In this document: positions 36,901 to 50,600 of the stretch, piece by piece
Layout: the number at the start of each line of letters is the position of its first letter
How positions within the stretch are numbered: the stretch's first letter is position 1
The notes under the pieces: generated by a model
What the model was told of the DNA's origin: nothing
What the model saw: the letters and a program-made list of their open reading frames with translations, nothing else
Databases searched by the model: none
Assembly (NCBI GenBank): GCA_947579665.1
Contig: OX388349.1
Location: 42,882,641 to 42,946,640, forward strand
Length of the DNA stretch: 64,000 nt
Origin: Sympetrum striolatum
Lineage: Eukaryota; Arthropoda; Insecta; Odonata; Libellulidae
Direction: 5' to 3'
Translations under genes and position numbers: made by a program

Positions 36901-38374
36901 TTATTTCAACAAATTACGGAAAAATTGGCAAAATATTTGCAGTTTTTTTAATTAATTTAATTTTCCTGGTTTTTTTTCCTAAAATTTGAGAAATAAAACA
37001 AATTAAATCAAAAAACGATAATATTTAATACAAATATTAAAATATTTTTCAAAAAATTTTTTTTCTCATAAAATTTGGAAAAATTGCCGAAATATTTGCA
37101 ATTCTATACTTCCTATTTTTTTCTTAAATTTGAGGCATTCAAGCTTTCTTTTGACTAATATTTAAGATAATTATTAGAAAATTTATTTTTTCTCATTTAT
37201 TTCGGAAAAATTCGGAAAGTTTTTGCAATTTTTTTAAATAATTTAGTTTTTTGGCTTTTTTCCTTTAAAATTGAAAACTTAAATATATATTCTGTCAAAA
37301 TTAATGATATTAATTACAAATATCAAAAGAGTTTTCAAAAAGTCATTTTTTATTACAAATTATGGAAGTATTGGCGTAATATTTGCAATTTTTTTATATT
37401 TCAGAATTTTTTTCTTAAAATTGAGAAATTCAAGTTAAATTTTGACAAATATTGAAGATAATTTTTACAAATTTTCAAAGATTTTCAGAAAGTTATTTCT
37501 TTCTCATCAAATTTTTGAAAAATTGGCAAAATATTTGCAATTTTTTTATATTTTAGTTTTCTGATTTTTTTTCTTAAATTTGAGAAATAAAACATAAATT
37601 ATGTCTAAAATTGATAATTTTTATTACAAATACCAAAAGATTCTTAAAATTGGCAAAATATTTTGCAATTTTTTCAAATATTGTAGTTTTGTTATCCTTA
37701 AATTTGAGAAATAAAAGGTAAATTGTCTCTTAAATTGATGATATTTATTACAAATTTCATAAAAGTTTTCAAAAAAAATTTTTTTTTCTCATAAATTTTG
37801 GAAAAATTGATATTTGCAAGTTTTTTATTAATTTTGTTTCTTGATATTTTTCCTAAATTTGAGAAAAAAAATATAAATTGTGTCTAAAATTGACGATGTT
37901 TATTACAGATATCAAAAGATTTTTTTTAATTCAGCAAATTACGGAAAAATTGCCAAATAATAGCAGTTATTTTAAATAATTTACATTTTTTCCCTTAAAT
38001 TTGAGTAATAAAACATAAATTGAGTCAAAAATTGATTATATTTATTACAAATATGAAGATATTTTTCAAAAAAAATTTTTCTCATAAATTATGGAAAAAT
38101 TGCCGAAATATTTGCAATTTTTTTTTTTTGTATTTCAGTTTTTTGGATTTTTTATCCTAAAATTTGAGAATTTCAAGGTAAATTTTGACTAAAATTGAAG
38201 AAAATAATACCATCATACCAAAAATTTAAAAAAAGTTTTTATTTCATCAAAATACGGAAAATTGGCAATATATTTGCAGTTTTTATAAAGAAATATAGTT
38301 TTCCGGGTTTTTTTTCCTTAAATTTGAGAAATAAAACATAAATTGAGTCAAAAATTGATAATATTTATTACAAA
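33901..38374 (+). repeat. Higher-order unit 5, 4,474 bp
   Basis: Like unit 3 it lacks the 470-bp segment and carries the AT junction (36654-36677). At about 37809 GGAAAAATTGA is joined directly to TATTTGCAAGTTTTTTATT, removing about two monomers present in the preceding unit (33046-33330). Confidence 0.85.
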
Positions 38375-40604
38375 TACCAAAAGATTCTTAAAAAGTTTTT
38401 TTTCCAACAAATTACGGAAAAATTGCCGAAATATTTACGATTAATTTAATATTTCAGTTTTTTGGATTTTTTTTCCTGAAATTTGAGAAATTCCAAATAA
38501 ATTTTGACTAATATGGAAAATAATTTTCACAAAATTCCAATGAATTTTTATAAAGGCTTTTTTTTACAAATTACTGAAAAAAATGGCGAAATATTTAAAA
38601 TTTCTTTAAAATTTCAGTATTTCCGATATCGTTTCCTGAAATTTAAGTAATTCAAGATATATTTTGACTTATATTGAAGAAATTAATGCCATCATTCCAA
38701 AGATTTTTCAAAAAGCTTTTTTTTTTCAACAAATTACGGAATAATTGTCAAAATATTTGCAACATTTTTATATTTCAGATTTGTTTCTTAAATTTGAGAA
38801 ATTCAAGTTTAATTTTGACTTATATTGAAGATAATTATTACATAATTTCAAAGATTTTTCAAAAGTTTTTTTTCTCATTAATTTTGGAAAAATTCGGAAA
38901 ATATTTGCAATTTTTTTAAATAATTTAGTTTTTTGGCTTTTTTTCCTTTAAAATTGAAAAATAAAATATATATTGTGTCTAAAGTTGATGATTTTAATTA
39001 CAAATATCAAAAGAGTTTTCAAAAAGTAATTTTTTAATACAAATTATGGAAATATTGACATAATATTTGCAATTTTTTTATATTTCAAAACTTTTTTCTT
39101 AAAATTGAGAAATTCAAGTTAAATTTTGACTAATGTTGAAGATAATTTTTACAAAATTTCAAAGATTTTCAGAAAGTTATTTCTTTCTCATCAAATTTTT
39201 GAAAAATTGGCAAAATATTTGCAATTTTTTTATATTTTAGTTTTTTGATTTTTTTCTTAAATTTGAGGAATAAAACATAAATTGTGTCTAAAATTGATAA
39301 TATTTATGACAAGTACCAAATGATTCTTCACAAAATTTTTTTATTACAAATTACGGAAAAATTGCCGAAATATTTGCAATTTTTTAAAATATTTCTGTTT
39401 TTTGGATTATTTTCCTCACATTTGAGAAATTCAAGAAAAATATTGACTAATATTGAAGATAAATATTACAAAATTCCTATGATTTTAAAAAAAGGCATTA
39501 TTTCAACAAAATACGGAAGAAATGGCAAAATATTTGCAATTGTTTAATAAATTAGTTTTTCCGATTTCTTTTCCTAAAAAGTAAGTAATTCAAATATAAA
39601 TTTTGACTAATATTAATGAATTCAATACCATCATACAGAAGATTTTTCAAAAAGTTTTTTTTTTCTTCAAATTATGGAAAATTTGGCGAAATATTTGCAA
39701 TTTTTTTATATATCAGACATTGTTTCTTAAATGTGAGAAATTCAAGTTAAATTTTGACTAATATTGAAGAAAATTACTGCAAAATTACAAAAATTTCTCA
39801 AAAAGGTATTTCTTTCTCATCAAATGTTTGAAAAATTGGCAAATATTTGCAATTTTTTCAAATATTATATTTTTTTTCCTTAAATTTAAGAAATAAAACG
39901 TAAATTGTCTCTAAAATTGATGATATTTATTACAAATTTCAAAATATTTTTCAAAAAAATTTTTTTTTCTCATAAATTTTGGAAAAATTGACGAAATATT
40001 TGCAATTTTTTTAATATTTCTGTGTTTTTTAATTTTTTTCTAAAATTTGAGAAATTTAAGTTTAATTTTGAGTAATATTGGAGATAATTTATACAAATTT
40101 TCAAAGATTTTCAGAAAGTTATATCTTTCTTATCAAATTTTTGAAAAATTGGCAAAATATTTGCAATTTTTTTTATATTTTAGTTTCTTGAAATGTTTTC
40201 TTGAATTTGAGAATAAAACATAAATTGTGTCTAACTTTGACGATATTTATTACAGATATCAAAAGATTTTTATTTATTTCAACAAATTACGGAAAAATTG
40301 GCAAAATATTTGCAGTTTTTTTAATTAATTTAATTTTCCTGGTTTTTTTTTCCTTAAATTTGAGAAATAAAACATAAATTAAATCAAAAAAAAATCAGAA
40401 TTTCAAGGTAAATTTTGACTAAAATTGAAGAAAATAATACCATCATACCAAAAATTTAAAAAAAGTTTTTATTTCATCAAAATACGGAAAATTGGCAATA
40501 TATTTGCAGTTTTTATAAAGAAATATAGTTTTCCGGGTTTTTTTTCCTTAAATTTGAGAAATAAAACATAAATTGAGTCAAAAATTGATAATATTTATTA
40601 CAAA
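38375..40604 (+). repeat. Higher-order unit 6, 2,230 bp
   Basis: Short unit. It lacks the 470-bp segment and ends early at a junction (40385-40397) where AAATCAAAAAA of one monomer meets AAATCAGAATTTCAAGG of another. Confidence 0.88.
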
Positions 40605-43304
40605 TACCAAAAGATTCTTAAAAAGTTTTTTTTCCAACAAATTACGGAAAAATTGCCGAAATATTTACGATTAATTTAATATTTCAGTTTTTTGGATTTT
40701 TTTTCCTGAAATTTGAGAAATTCAAAATAAATTTTGACTAATATGGAAAATAATTTTCACAAAATTCCAATGAATTTTTATAAAGGCTTTTTTTTACAAA
40801 TTACTGAAAAAAATGGCGAAATATTTAAAATTTCTTTAAAATTTCAGTATTTCCGATATCGTTTCCTGAAATTTAAGTAATTCAAGATAAATTTTGACTA
40901 ATATTGAAGAAATTAATACCATCATGCAGAAGATTTTTCAAAAAATTTTTTTCTTTTCTACAGATTATGGAAATATTTGCGAAATATTTGGAATTTTTTT
41001 ACATATCAGATATTTTTTCTTAAATTTGAGAATTTCAAGTTAAATTTTGACCAATATAGAATATAATTATTGCAAAATTACTAAGATTTCTCAAACAGTT
41101 ATTTCTTTCAGTTCAAACGTTTGAAGAATTGTCAAAATATTTGCAATTTTTTTAAATATTGTAGTTTTTTTCCTTAAATTTGAGAAATAAAACGTAAATT
41201 GTCTCTAAAGTTGATGATAATTATTACAAATATCAAAATATTTTTTAAAAAATTTTTTTTTCTCATAAATTTTGGAAAAATTGAGGAAATATTTAAAATT
41301 TTTTTTTAATATTTCGATTTTTAAAAATTCTTTTCCTAAAATTTCAGAATTTCAAGATATATTTTGACTTATATTGAAGAAATTAATGCCATCATTCCAA
41401 AGATTTTTCAAAAAGCTTTTTTTTTTCAACAAATTACGGAATAATTGTCAAAATATTTGCAACATTTTTATATTTCAGATTTGTTTCTTAAATTTGAGAA
41501 ATTCAAGTTTAATTTTGACTTATATTGAAGATAATTATTACATAATTTCAAAGATTTTTCAAAAGTTTTTTTTCTCATTAATTTTGGAAAAATTCGGAAA
41601 ATATTTGCAATTTTTTTAAATAATTTAGTTTTTTGGCTTTTTTTCCTTTAAAATTGAAAAATAAAATATATATTGTGTCTAAAGTTGATGATTTTAATTA
41701 CAAATATCAAAAGAGTTTTCAAAAAGTAATTTTTTAATACAAATTATGGAAATATTGACATAATATTTGCAATTTTTTTATATTTCAAAACTTTTTTCTT
41801 AAAATTGAGAAATTCAAGTTAAATTTTGACTAATGTTGAAGATAATTTTTACAAAATTTCAAAGATTTTCAGAAAGTTATTTCTTTCTCATCAAATTTTT
41901 GAAAAATTGGCAAAATATTTGCAATTTTTTTATATTTTAGTTTTTTGATTTTTTTCTTAAATTTGAGGAATAAAACATAAATTGTGTCTAAAATTGATAA
42001 TATTTATGACAAGTACCAAATGATTCTTCACAAAATTTTTTTATTACAAATTACGGAAAAATTGCCGAAATATTTGCAATTTTTTAAAATATTTCTGTTT
42101 TTTGGATTATTTTCCTCACATTTGAGAAATTCAAGAAAAATATTGACTAATATTGAAGATAAATATTACAAAATTCCTATGATTTTAAAAAAAGGCATTA
42201 TTTCAACAAAATACGGAAGAAATGGCAAAATATTTGCAATTGTTTAATAAATTAGTTTTTCCGATTTCTTTTCCTAAAAAGTAAGTAATTCAAATATAAA
42301 TTTTGACTAATATTAATGAATTCAATACCATCATACAGAAGATTTTTCAAAAAGTTTTTTTTTTCTTCAAATTATGGAAAATTTGGCGAAATATTTGCAA
42401 TTTTTTTATATATCAGACATTGTTTCTTAAATGTGAGAAATTCAAGTTAAATTTTGACTAATATTGAAGAAAATTACTGCAAAATTACAAAAATTTCTCA
42501 AAAAGGTATTTCTTTCTCATCAAATGTTTGAAAAATTGGCAAATATTTGCAATTTTTTCAAATATTATATTTTTTTTCCTTAAATTTAAGAAATAAAACG
42601 TAAATTGTCTCTAAAATTGATGATATTTATTACAAATTTCAAAATATTTTTCAAAAAAATTTTTTTTTCTCATAAATTTTGGAAAAATTGACGAAATATT
42701 TGCAATTTTTTTAATATTTCTGTGTTTTTTAATTTTTTTCTAAAATTTGAGAAATTTAAGTTTAATTTTGAGTAATATTGGAGATAATTTATACAAATTT
42801 TCAAAGATTTTCAGAAAGTTATATCTTTCTTATCAAATTTTTGAAAAATTGGCAAAATATTTGCAATTTTTTTTATATTTTAGTTTCTTGAAATGTTTTC
42901 TTGAATTTGAGAATAAAACATAAATTGTGTCTAACTTTGACGATATTTATTACAGATATCAAAAGATTTTTATTTATTTCAACAAATTACGGAAAAATTG
43001 GCAAAATATTTGCAGTTTTTTTAATTAATTTAATTTTCCTGGTTTTTTTTTCCTTAAATTTGAGAAATAAAACATAAATTAAATCAAAAAAAAATCAGAA
43101 TTTCAAGGTAAATTTTGACTAAAATTGAAGAAAATAATACCATCATACCAAAAATTTAAAAAAAGTTTTTATTTCATCAAAATACGGAAAATTGGCAATA
43201 TATTTGCAGTTTTTATAAAGAAATATAGTTTTCCGGGTTTTTTTTCCTTAAATTTGAGAAATAAAACATAAATTGAGTCAAAAATTGATAATATTTATTA
43301 CAAA
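40605..43304 (+). repeat. Higher-order unit 7, 2,700 bp
   Basis: Same as unit 6 but with the 470-bp three-monomer segment kept (about 40880-41350). It ends at the same AAATCAAAAAA/AAATCAGAATTTC junction at about 43091. Unit 6 and unit 7 thus share a right breakpoint, so they are products of one amplification. Confidence 0.88.
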
Positions 43305-46300
43305 TACCAAAAGATTCTTAAAAAGTTTTTTTTCCAACAAATTACGGAAAAATTGCCGAAATATTTACGATTAATTTAATATTTCAGTTTTTTGGATTTT
43401 TTTTCCTGAAATTTGAGAAATTCAAAATAAATTTTGACTAATATGGAAAATAATTTTCACAAAATTCCAATGAATTTTTATAAAGGCTTTTTTTTACAAA
43501 TTACTGAAAAAAATGGCGAAATATTTAAAATTTCTTTAAAATTTCAGTATTTCCGATATCGTTTCCTGAAATTTAAGTAATTCAAGATAAATTTTGACTA
43601 ATATTGAAGAAATTAATACCATCATGCAGAAGATTTTTCAAAAAATTTTTTTCTTTTCTACAGATTATGGAAATATTTGCGAAATATTTGGAATTTTTTT
43701 ACATATCAGATATTTTTTCTTAAATTTGAGAATTTCAAGTTAAATTTTGACCAATATAGAATATAATTATTGCAAAATTACTAAGATTTCTCAAACAGTT
43801 ATTTCTTTCAGTTCAAACGTTTGAAGAATTGTCAAAATATTTGCAATTTTTTTAAATATTGTAGTTTTTTTTCCTTAAATTTGAGAAATAAAACGTAAAT
43901 TGTCTCTAAAGTTGATGATAATTATTACAAATATCAAAATATTTTTTAAAAAATTTTTTTTTCTCATAAATTTTGGAAAAATTGAGGAAATATTTAAAAT
44001 TTTTTTTTAATATTTCGATTTTTAAAAATTCTTTTCCTAAAATTTCAGAATTTCAAGATATATTTTGACTTATATTGAAGAAATTAATGCCATCATTCCA
44101 AAGATTTTTCAAAAAGCTTTTTTTTTTTCAACAAATTACGGAATAATTGTCAAAATATTTGCAATATTTTTATATTTCAGATTTGTTTCTTAAATTTGAG
44201 AAATTCAAGTTTAATTTTGACTTATATTGAAGATAATTATTACATAATTTCAAAGATTTTTCAAAAGTTTTTTTTCTCATTAATTTTGGAAAAATTCGGA
44301 AAATATTTGCAATTTTTTTAAATAATTTAGTTTTTTGGCTTTTTTTCCTTTAAAATTGAAAAATAAAATATATATTGTGTCTAAAATTGATGATTTTAAT
44401 TACAAATATCAAAAGAGTTTTCAAAAAGTAATTTTTTAATACAAATTATGGAAATATTGACATAATATTTGCAATTTTTTTATATTTCAAAACTTTTTTC
44501 TTAAAATTGAGAAATTCAAGTTAAATTTTGACTAATGTTGAAGATAATTTTTACAAAATTTCAAAGATTTTCAGAAAGTTATTTCTTTCTCATCAAATTT
44601 TTGAAAAATTGGCAAAATATTTGCAATTTTTTTATATTTTAGTTTTTTGATTTTTTTCTTAAATTTGAGGAATAAAACATAAATTGTGTCTAAAATTGAT
44701 AATATTTATGACAAGAACCAAATGATTCTTCAAAAAATTTTTTTATTACAAATTACGGAAAAATTGCCGAAATATTTGCAATTTTTTAAAATATTTCTGT
44801 TTTTTGGATTATTTTCCTCACATTTGAGAAATTCAAGAACAATATTTACTAATATTGAAGATAAATATTACAAAATTCCTATGATTTAAAAAAAAGGCAT
44901 TATTTCAACAAAATACGGAAGAAATGGCAAAATATTTGCAATTGTTTAATAAATTAGTTTTTCCGATTTCTTTTCCTAAAAAGTAAGTAATTCAAATATA
45001 GATTTTGACTAATATTGATGAAATCAATACCATCATACAGAAGATTTTTCAAAAAGTTTTTTTTTTCTTCAAATTATGGAAAATTTGGCGAAATATTTGC
45101 AATTTTTTTATATATCAGACATTGTTTCTTAAATGTGAGAAATTCAAGTTAAATTTTGACTAATATTGAAGAAAATTACTGCAAAATTACAAAAATTTCT
45201 CAAAAAGGTATTTCTTTCTCATCAAACGTTTGAAAAATTGGCAAATATTTGCAATTTTTTCAAATATTATATTTTTTTTCCTTAAATTTAAGAAATAAAA
45301 CGTAAATTGTCTCTAAAAATGATGATATTTATTACAAATTTCAAAATATATTTCAAAAAAATTTTTTTTTCTCATAAATTTTGGAAAAATTGACGAAATA
45401 TTTGCAATTTTTTTAATATTTCTGTGTTTTTTAATTTTTTTCTAAAATTTGAGAAATTCAAGTTTAATTTTGAGTAATATTGGAGATAATTTATACAAAT
45501 TTTCAAAGATTTTCAGAAAGTTATATCTTTCTTATCAAATTTTTGAAAAATTGGCAAAATATTTGCAATTTTTTTTATATTTAAGTTTCTTGAAATGTTT
45601 TCTTGAATTTGAGAATAAAACATAAATTGTGTCTAACTTTGACGATATTTATTACAGATATCAAAAGATTTTTATTTATTTCAACAAATTACGGAAAAAT
45701 TGGCAAAATATTTGCAGTTTTTTTAATTAATTTAATTTTCCTGGTTTTTTTTTTCCTTAAATTTGAGAAATAAAACATAAATTAAATCAAAAAACGATAA
45801 TATTTAATACAAATATTAAAATATTTTTCAAAAAATTTTTTTTCTCATAAAATTTGGAAAAATTGCCGAAATATTTGCAATTTTTGTTACATTTCAGATT
45901 TGTTGAATTTTTTTCCTAAAATTTGAGAATTTCAAGATAAATTTTGACTAATATTGAAGAAATGAATACCATCATACCAAATATTTTTTAAAAAGTTTTT
46001 TTTTTAACAAATTACGTAAACATTGTCGAATTATTTGCAATATTCTCTATACTTCCGATTTTTTTCTTAAATTTGAGGCATTCAAGCTTTCTTTTGACTA
46101 ATATTTAAGATAATTATTACAAAATTTATTTTTTCTCATTTATTTCGGAAAAATTCGGAAAGTTTTTGCAATTTTTTTAAATAATTTAGTTTTTTGGCTT
46201 TTTTCCTTTAAAATTGAAAACTTAAATATATATTCTGTCTAAATTAATGATATTAATTACAAATATCAAAAGAGTTTTCAAAAAGTCATTTTTTATTACA

Positions 46301-47608
46301 AATTATGGAAGTATTGGCGTAATATTTGCAATTTTTTTATATTTCAGAATTTTTTTCTTAATATTGAGAAATTCAAGTTAAATTTTGACAAATATTGAAG
46401 ATAATTTTTACAAATTTTCAAAGATTTTCAGAAAGTTATTTCTTTCTCATCAAATTTTTGAAAAATTGGCAAAATATTTGCAATTTTTTATATTTTAGTT
46501 TTTTGATTTTTTTTCTTAAATTTGAGAAATAAAACATAAATTATGTCTAAAATTGATAATTTTTATTACAAATACCAAAAGATTCTTAAAATTGGCAAAA
46601 TATTTTGCAATTTTTTCAAATATTGTAGTTTTGTTATCCTTAAATTTGAGAAATAAAAGGTAAATTGTCTCTTAAATTGATGATATTTATTACAAATTTC
46701 ATAAAAGTTTTCAAAAAAAATTTGTTTTTCTCATAAATTTTGGAAAAATTGACGAAATATTTGCAATTTTTTTAATATTTCAGTGTTTTTGAAATTTATT
46801 CCTAAAATTTGAGGATTTCAAGATAAATTTTGACTAGTATTGAAGAAATTAATACCATCATACGAAAGATTTTTCAAAAAGTTTTTTTTTCAAAAAATTA
46901 CGGAAAAATTGTCAAAATATTTGCAATATTTTTTATATTTCAGATTTTTTTCTTAAATATGAGAAATTCAAGTTTAATTTAGACTAATATTGAAGATATT
47001 TATTAGTTTTTTTTTCTCATTAATTTTGGAAAAATTCGGAAAATATTTGCAATTTTTTTATTATTTTAGTTTCTTGATATTTTTCCTAAATTTGAGAAAT
47101 AAAATATAAATTGTGTCTAAAATTGACGATGTTTATTACAGATATCAAAAGATTTTTTTTAATTCAGCAAATTACGGAAAAATTGCCAAATAATAGCAGT
47201 TATTTTAAATAATTTACATTTTTTCCCTTAAATTTGAGTAATAAAACATAAATTGAGTCAAAAATTGATTATATTTATTACAAATATCAAGATATTCTTC
47301 AAAAAAAATTTTTCTCATAAATTATGGAAAAATTGCCGAAATATTTGCAATTTCTTTTTTTTTGTATTTCAGTTTTTTGGATTTTTTATCCTAAAATTTG
47401 AGAATTTCAAGGTAAATTTTGACTAAAATTGAAGAAAATAATACCATCATACCAAAAATTTAAAAAAAGTTTTTATTTCATCAAAATACGGAAAATTGGC
47501 AATATATTTGCAGTTTTTATAAAGAAATATAGTTTTCCGGGTTTTTTTTCCTTAAATTTGAGAAATAAAACATAAATTGAGTCAAAAATTGATAATATTT
47601 ATTACAAA
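43305..47608 (+). repeat. Higher-order unit 8, 4,304 bp
   Basis: Begins like unit 7 (2,700 bp offset) but reads through the junction into the full-length order, so its length matches unit 1 (4,297 bp). Private variants include ACAAGAACCAAATG at 44712 and AGAACAATATTTACTAA at 44836. Confidence 0.88.
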
Positions 47609-50600
47609 TACCAAAAGATTCTTAAAAAGTTTTTTTTCCAACAAATTACGGAAAAATTGCCGAAATATTTACGATTAATTTAAAATTTCAGTTTTTTGGA
47701 TTTTTTTCCTGAAACTTCAGAAATTCAAAATAAATTTTGACTAATATTGAAGGTAATTTTCACAAAATTCCAATGAATTTTTATAAAGGCTTTTTTTTAC
47801 AAATTACTGAAAAAAATGGCGAAATATTTAAAATTTCTTTAAAATTTCAGTATTTCCGATATCTTTTCCTGAAATTTAAGTAATTCAAGATAAATTTTGA
47901 CTAATATTGAAGAATTTAATACCATCATGAGGAAGATTTTTCAAAAACCTTTTTTTGTTTTCTACAGATTATCGAAAAATTGGAGAAATATTTGCAATTT
48001 TTTTAAAATATCAGATATTTTTTCTTAAATTTGAGAAATAAAACGTAAACTGTCTCTTAAATTGATGATATTAATTACAAATATCAAAATATTTTTCAAA
48101 AAATTTTTTTTCTCATAAATTTTGGAAAAATTGCCGAATTATTTGCAATTTTTTTGTAATATTTCAGGTTTTTTAAATTATTTTCCAAAAATTTGAGAAT
48201 TTTAAAATACATTTTGACTTATATTGAAGAAATTAATACCATCATACCAAAGATTTTTCAAAAAGTTTTTTTTTTCAACAAATTACGGAATAATTGTCAA
48301 AATATTTGCAATTTTTTTTTTAATATTTCAGTTTTTTTGAATTTTTTTCCTAAAATTTGAGAATTTCAAGATAAATTTTGACTAATATTGAAGAAATTAA
48401 TACCATCATACCAAATATTTTTCAAAAAGTTTTTTTTTTCAACAAATTACGTAAACATTGTCGAATTATTTGCAATCTTCTCTATACTTCCGATTTTTTC
48501 TTAAATTTGAGGCATTCAAGTTTTCTTTTGACTAATATTTAAGATAATTATTACAAAATTTCAAAGATTTTTCAAAATTTTTTTTTCTCATTTATTTCGG
48601 AAAAATTCGGAAAATATTTGCAATTTTTTTAAGTAATTTAGTTTTTTGGCTTTTTTCCTTTAAAATTAAAAACTTAAATATATATTCTGTCAAAATTGAT
48701 GATATTTATTACAATAATCAAAAGAGTTTTCAAAAAGTCATTTTTTATTACAAATTGCGGAAAAATTGCCGAAATATTTGCAATTTTTTAAAATATTTCT
48801 GTTTTTTGGATTATTTTTCCTAACATTTGAGAAATTCAAGATAAATTTTGACTAGTATTCAGAAAGTTATTTCTTTCTCATCAAATTTTTGAAAAATTGG
48901 CAAAATATTTGCAATTTTTTATATTTTAGTTTTTTGATTTTTTTTCTTAAATTTGAGAAATAAAACATAAATTATGTCTAAAATTGATAATTTTTATTAC
49001 AAATACCAAAAGATTCTTAAAATTGGCAAAATATTTTGCAATTTTTTCAAATATTGTAGTTTTGTTATCCTTAAATTTGAGAAATAAAAGGTAAATTGTC
49101 TCTTAAATTGATGATATTTATTACAAATTTCATAAAAGTTTTCAAAAAAATTTTTTTTTTCTCATAAATTTTGGAAAAATTGACGAAATATTTGCAATTT
49201 TTTTAATATTTCAGTTTTTTTGAAATTTTTTCCTAAAATTTGAGGATTTGAAGATAAATTTTGACTAGTATTGAAGAAATTAATACCATCATACCAAAGA
49301 TTTTTCAAAAAGTTTTTTTTTCAAAAAATTACGGAAAAATTGTCAAAATATTTGCAATATTTTTTATATTTCAGATTTTTTTCTTAAATATGAGAAATTC
49401 AAGTTTAATTATGACTAATATTGAAGATATTTATAATTTTTTTTTTCTCATTAATTTTGGAAAAATTCGGAAAATATTTGCAATTTTTTTATTAATTTAG
49501 TTTCTTGATATTTTTCCTAAATTTGAGAAATAAAATATAAATTGTGTCTAAAATTGACGATGTTTATTACAGATATCAAAAGATTTTTTTTAATTCAGCA
49601 AATTACGGAAAAATTGCCAAATAATAGCAGTTATTTTAAATAATTTACATTTTTTTCCCTTAAATTTGAGTAATAAAACATAAATTGAGTCAAAAATTGA
49701 TTATATTTATTACAAATATCAAGATATTTTTCAAAAAAAATTTTTCTCATAAATTATGGAAAAATTGCCGAAATATTTGCAATTTTTTTTTTTTTGTATT
49801 TCAGTTTTTTGGATTTTTTATCCTAAAATTTGAGAATTTCAAGGTAAATTTGGACTAAAATTGAAGAAAATAATACCATCATACCAAAAATTTAAAAAAA
49901 GTTTTTATTTCATCAAAATACGGAAAATTGGCAATATATTTGCAGTTTTTATAAAGAAATATAGTTTTCCGGGTTTTTTTTCCTGAAATTTGAGAAATTC
50001 AAAATAAATTTTGACTAATATGGAAAATAATTTTCACAAAATTCCAATTAATTTTTATAAAGGCTTTTTTTTACAAATTACTGAAAAAAATGGCGAAATA
50101 TTTAAAATTTCTTTAAATTTCAGTATTTCCGATATCGTTTCCTGAAATTTAAGTAATTCAAGATAAATTTTGACTAATATTGAAGAAATTAATACCATCA
50201 TGCAGAAAATTTTTCAAAAAGTTTTTTTCTTTTCTACAGATTATGGAAATATTTGCGAAATATTTGGAATTTTTTTACATATCAGATATTTTTTCTTAAA
50301 TTTGAGAATTTCAAGTTAAATTTTGACCAATATAGAATATAATTATTGCAAAATTACTAAGATTTCTCAAACAGTTATTTCTTTCAGTTCAAACGTTTGA
50401 AGAATTGTCAAAATATTTGCAATTTTTTTAAATATTGTAGGTTTTTTCCTTAAATTTGAGAAATAAAACGTAAATTGTCTCTAAAGTTGATGATAATTAT
50501 TACAAATATCAAAATATTTTTAAAAAAATTTTTTTTTCTCATAAATTCTGGAAAAATTGAGGAAATATTTAAAATTTTTTTTTAATATTTAGATTTTTAA

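Larger units (their letters stand above)
26108..47581 (+). repeat. 21.47-kb super-repeat, copy 1
   Basis: Starts at TCAAAAATTGATAATATTTA (26108), which recurs at 47582. Landmarks inside are offset by 21,474 bp up to about 31.7 kb and by 21,476 bp from about 33 kb on. It contains units of 7766, 4474, 2230, 2700 and 4304 bp measured between landmarks. Confidence 0.93.
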
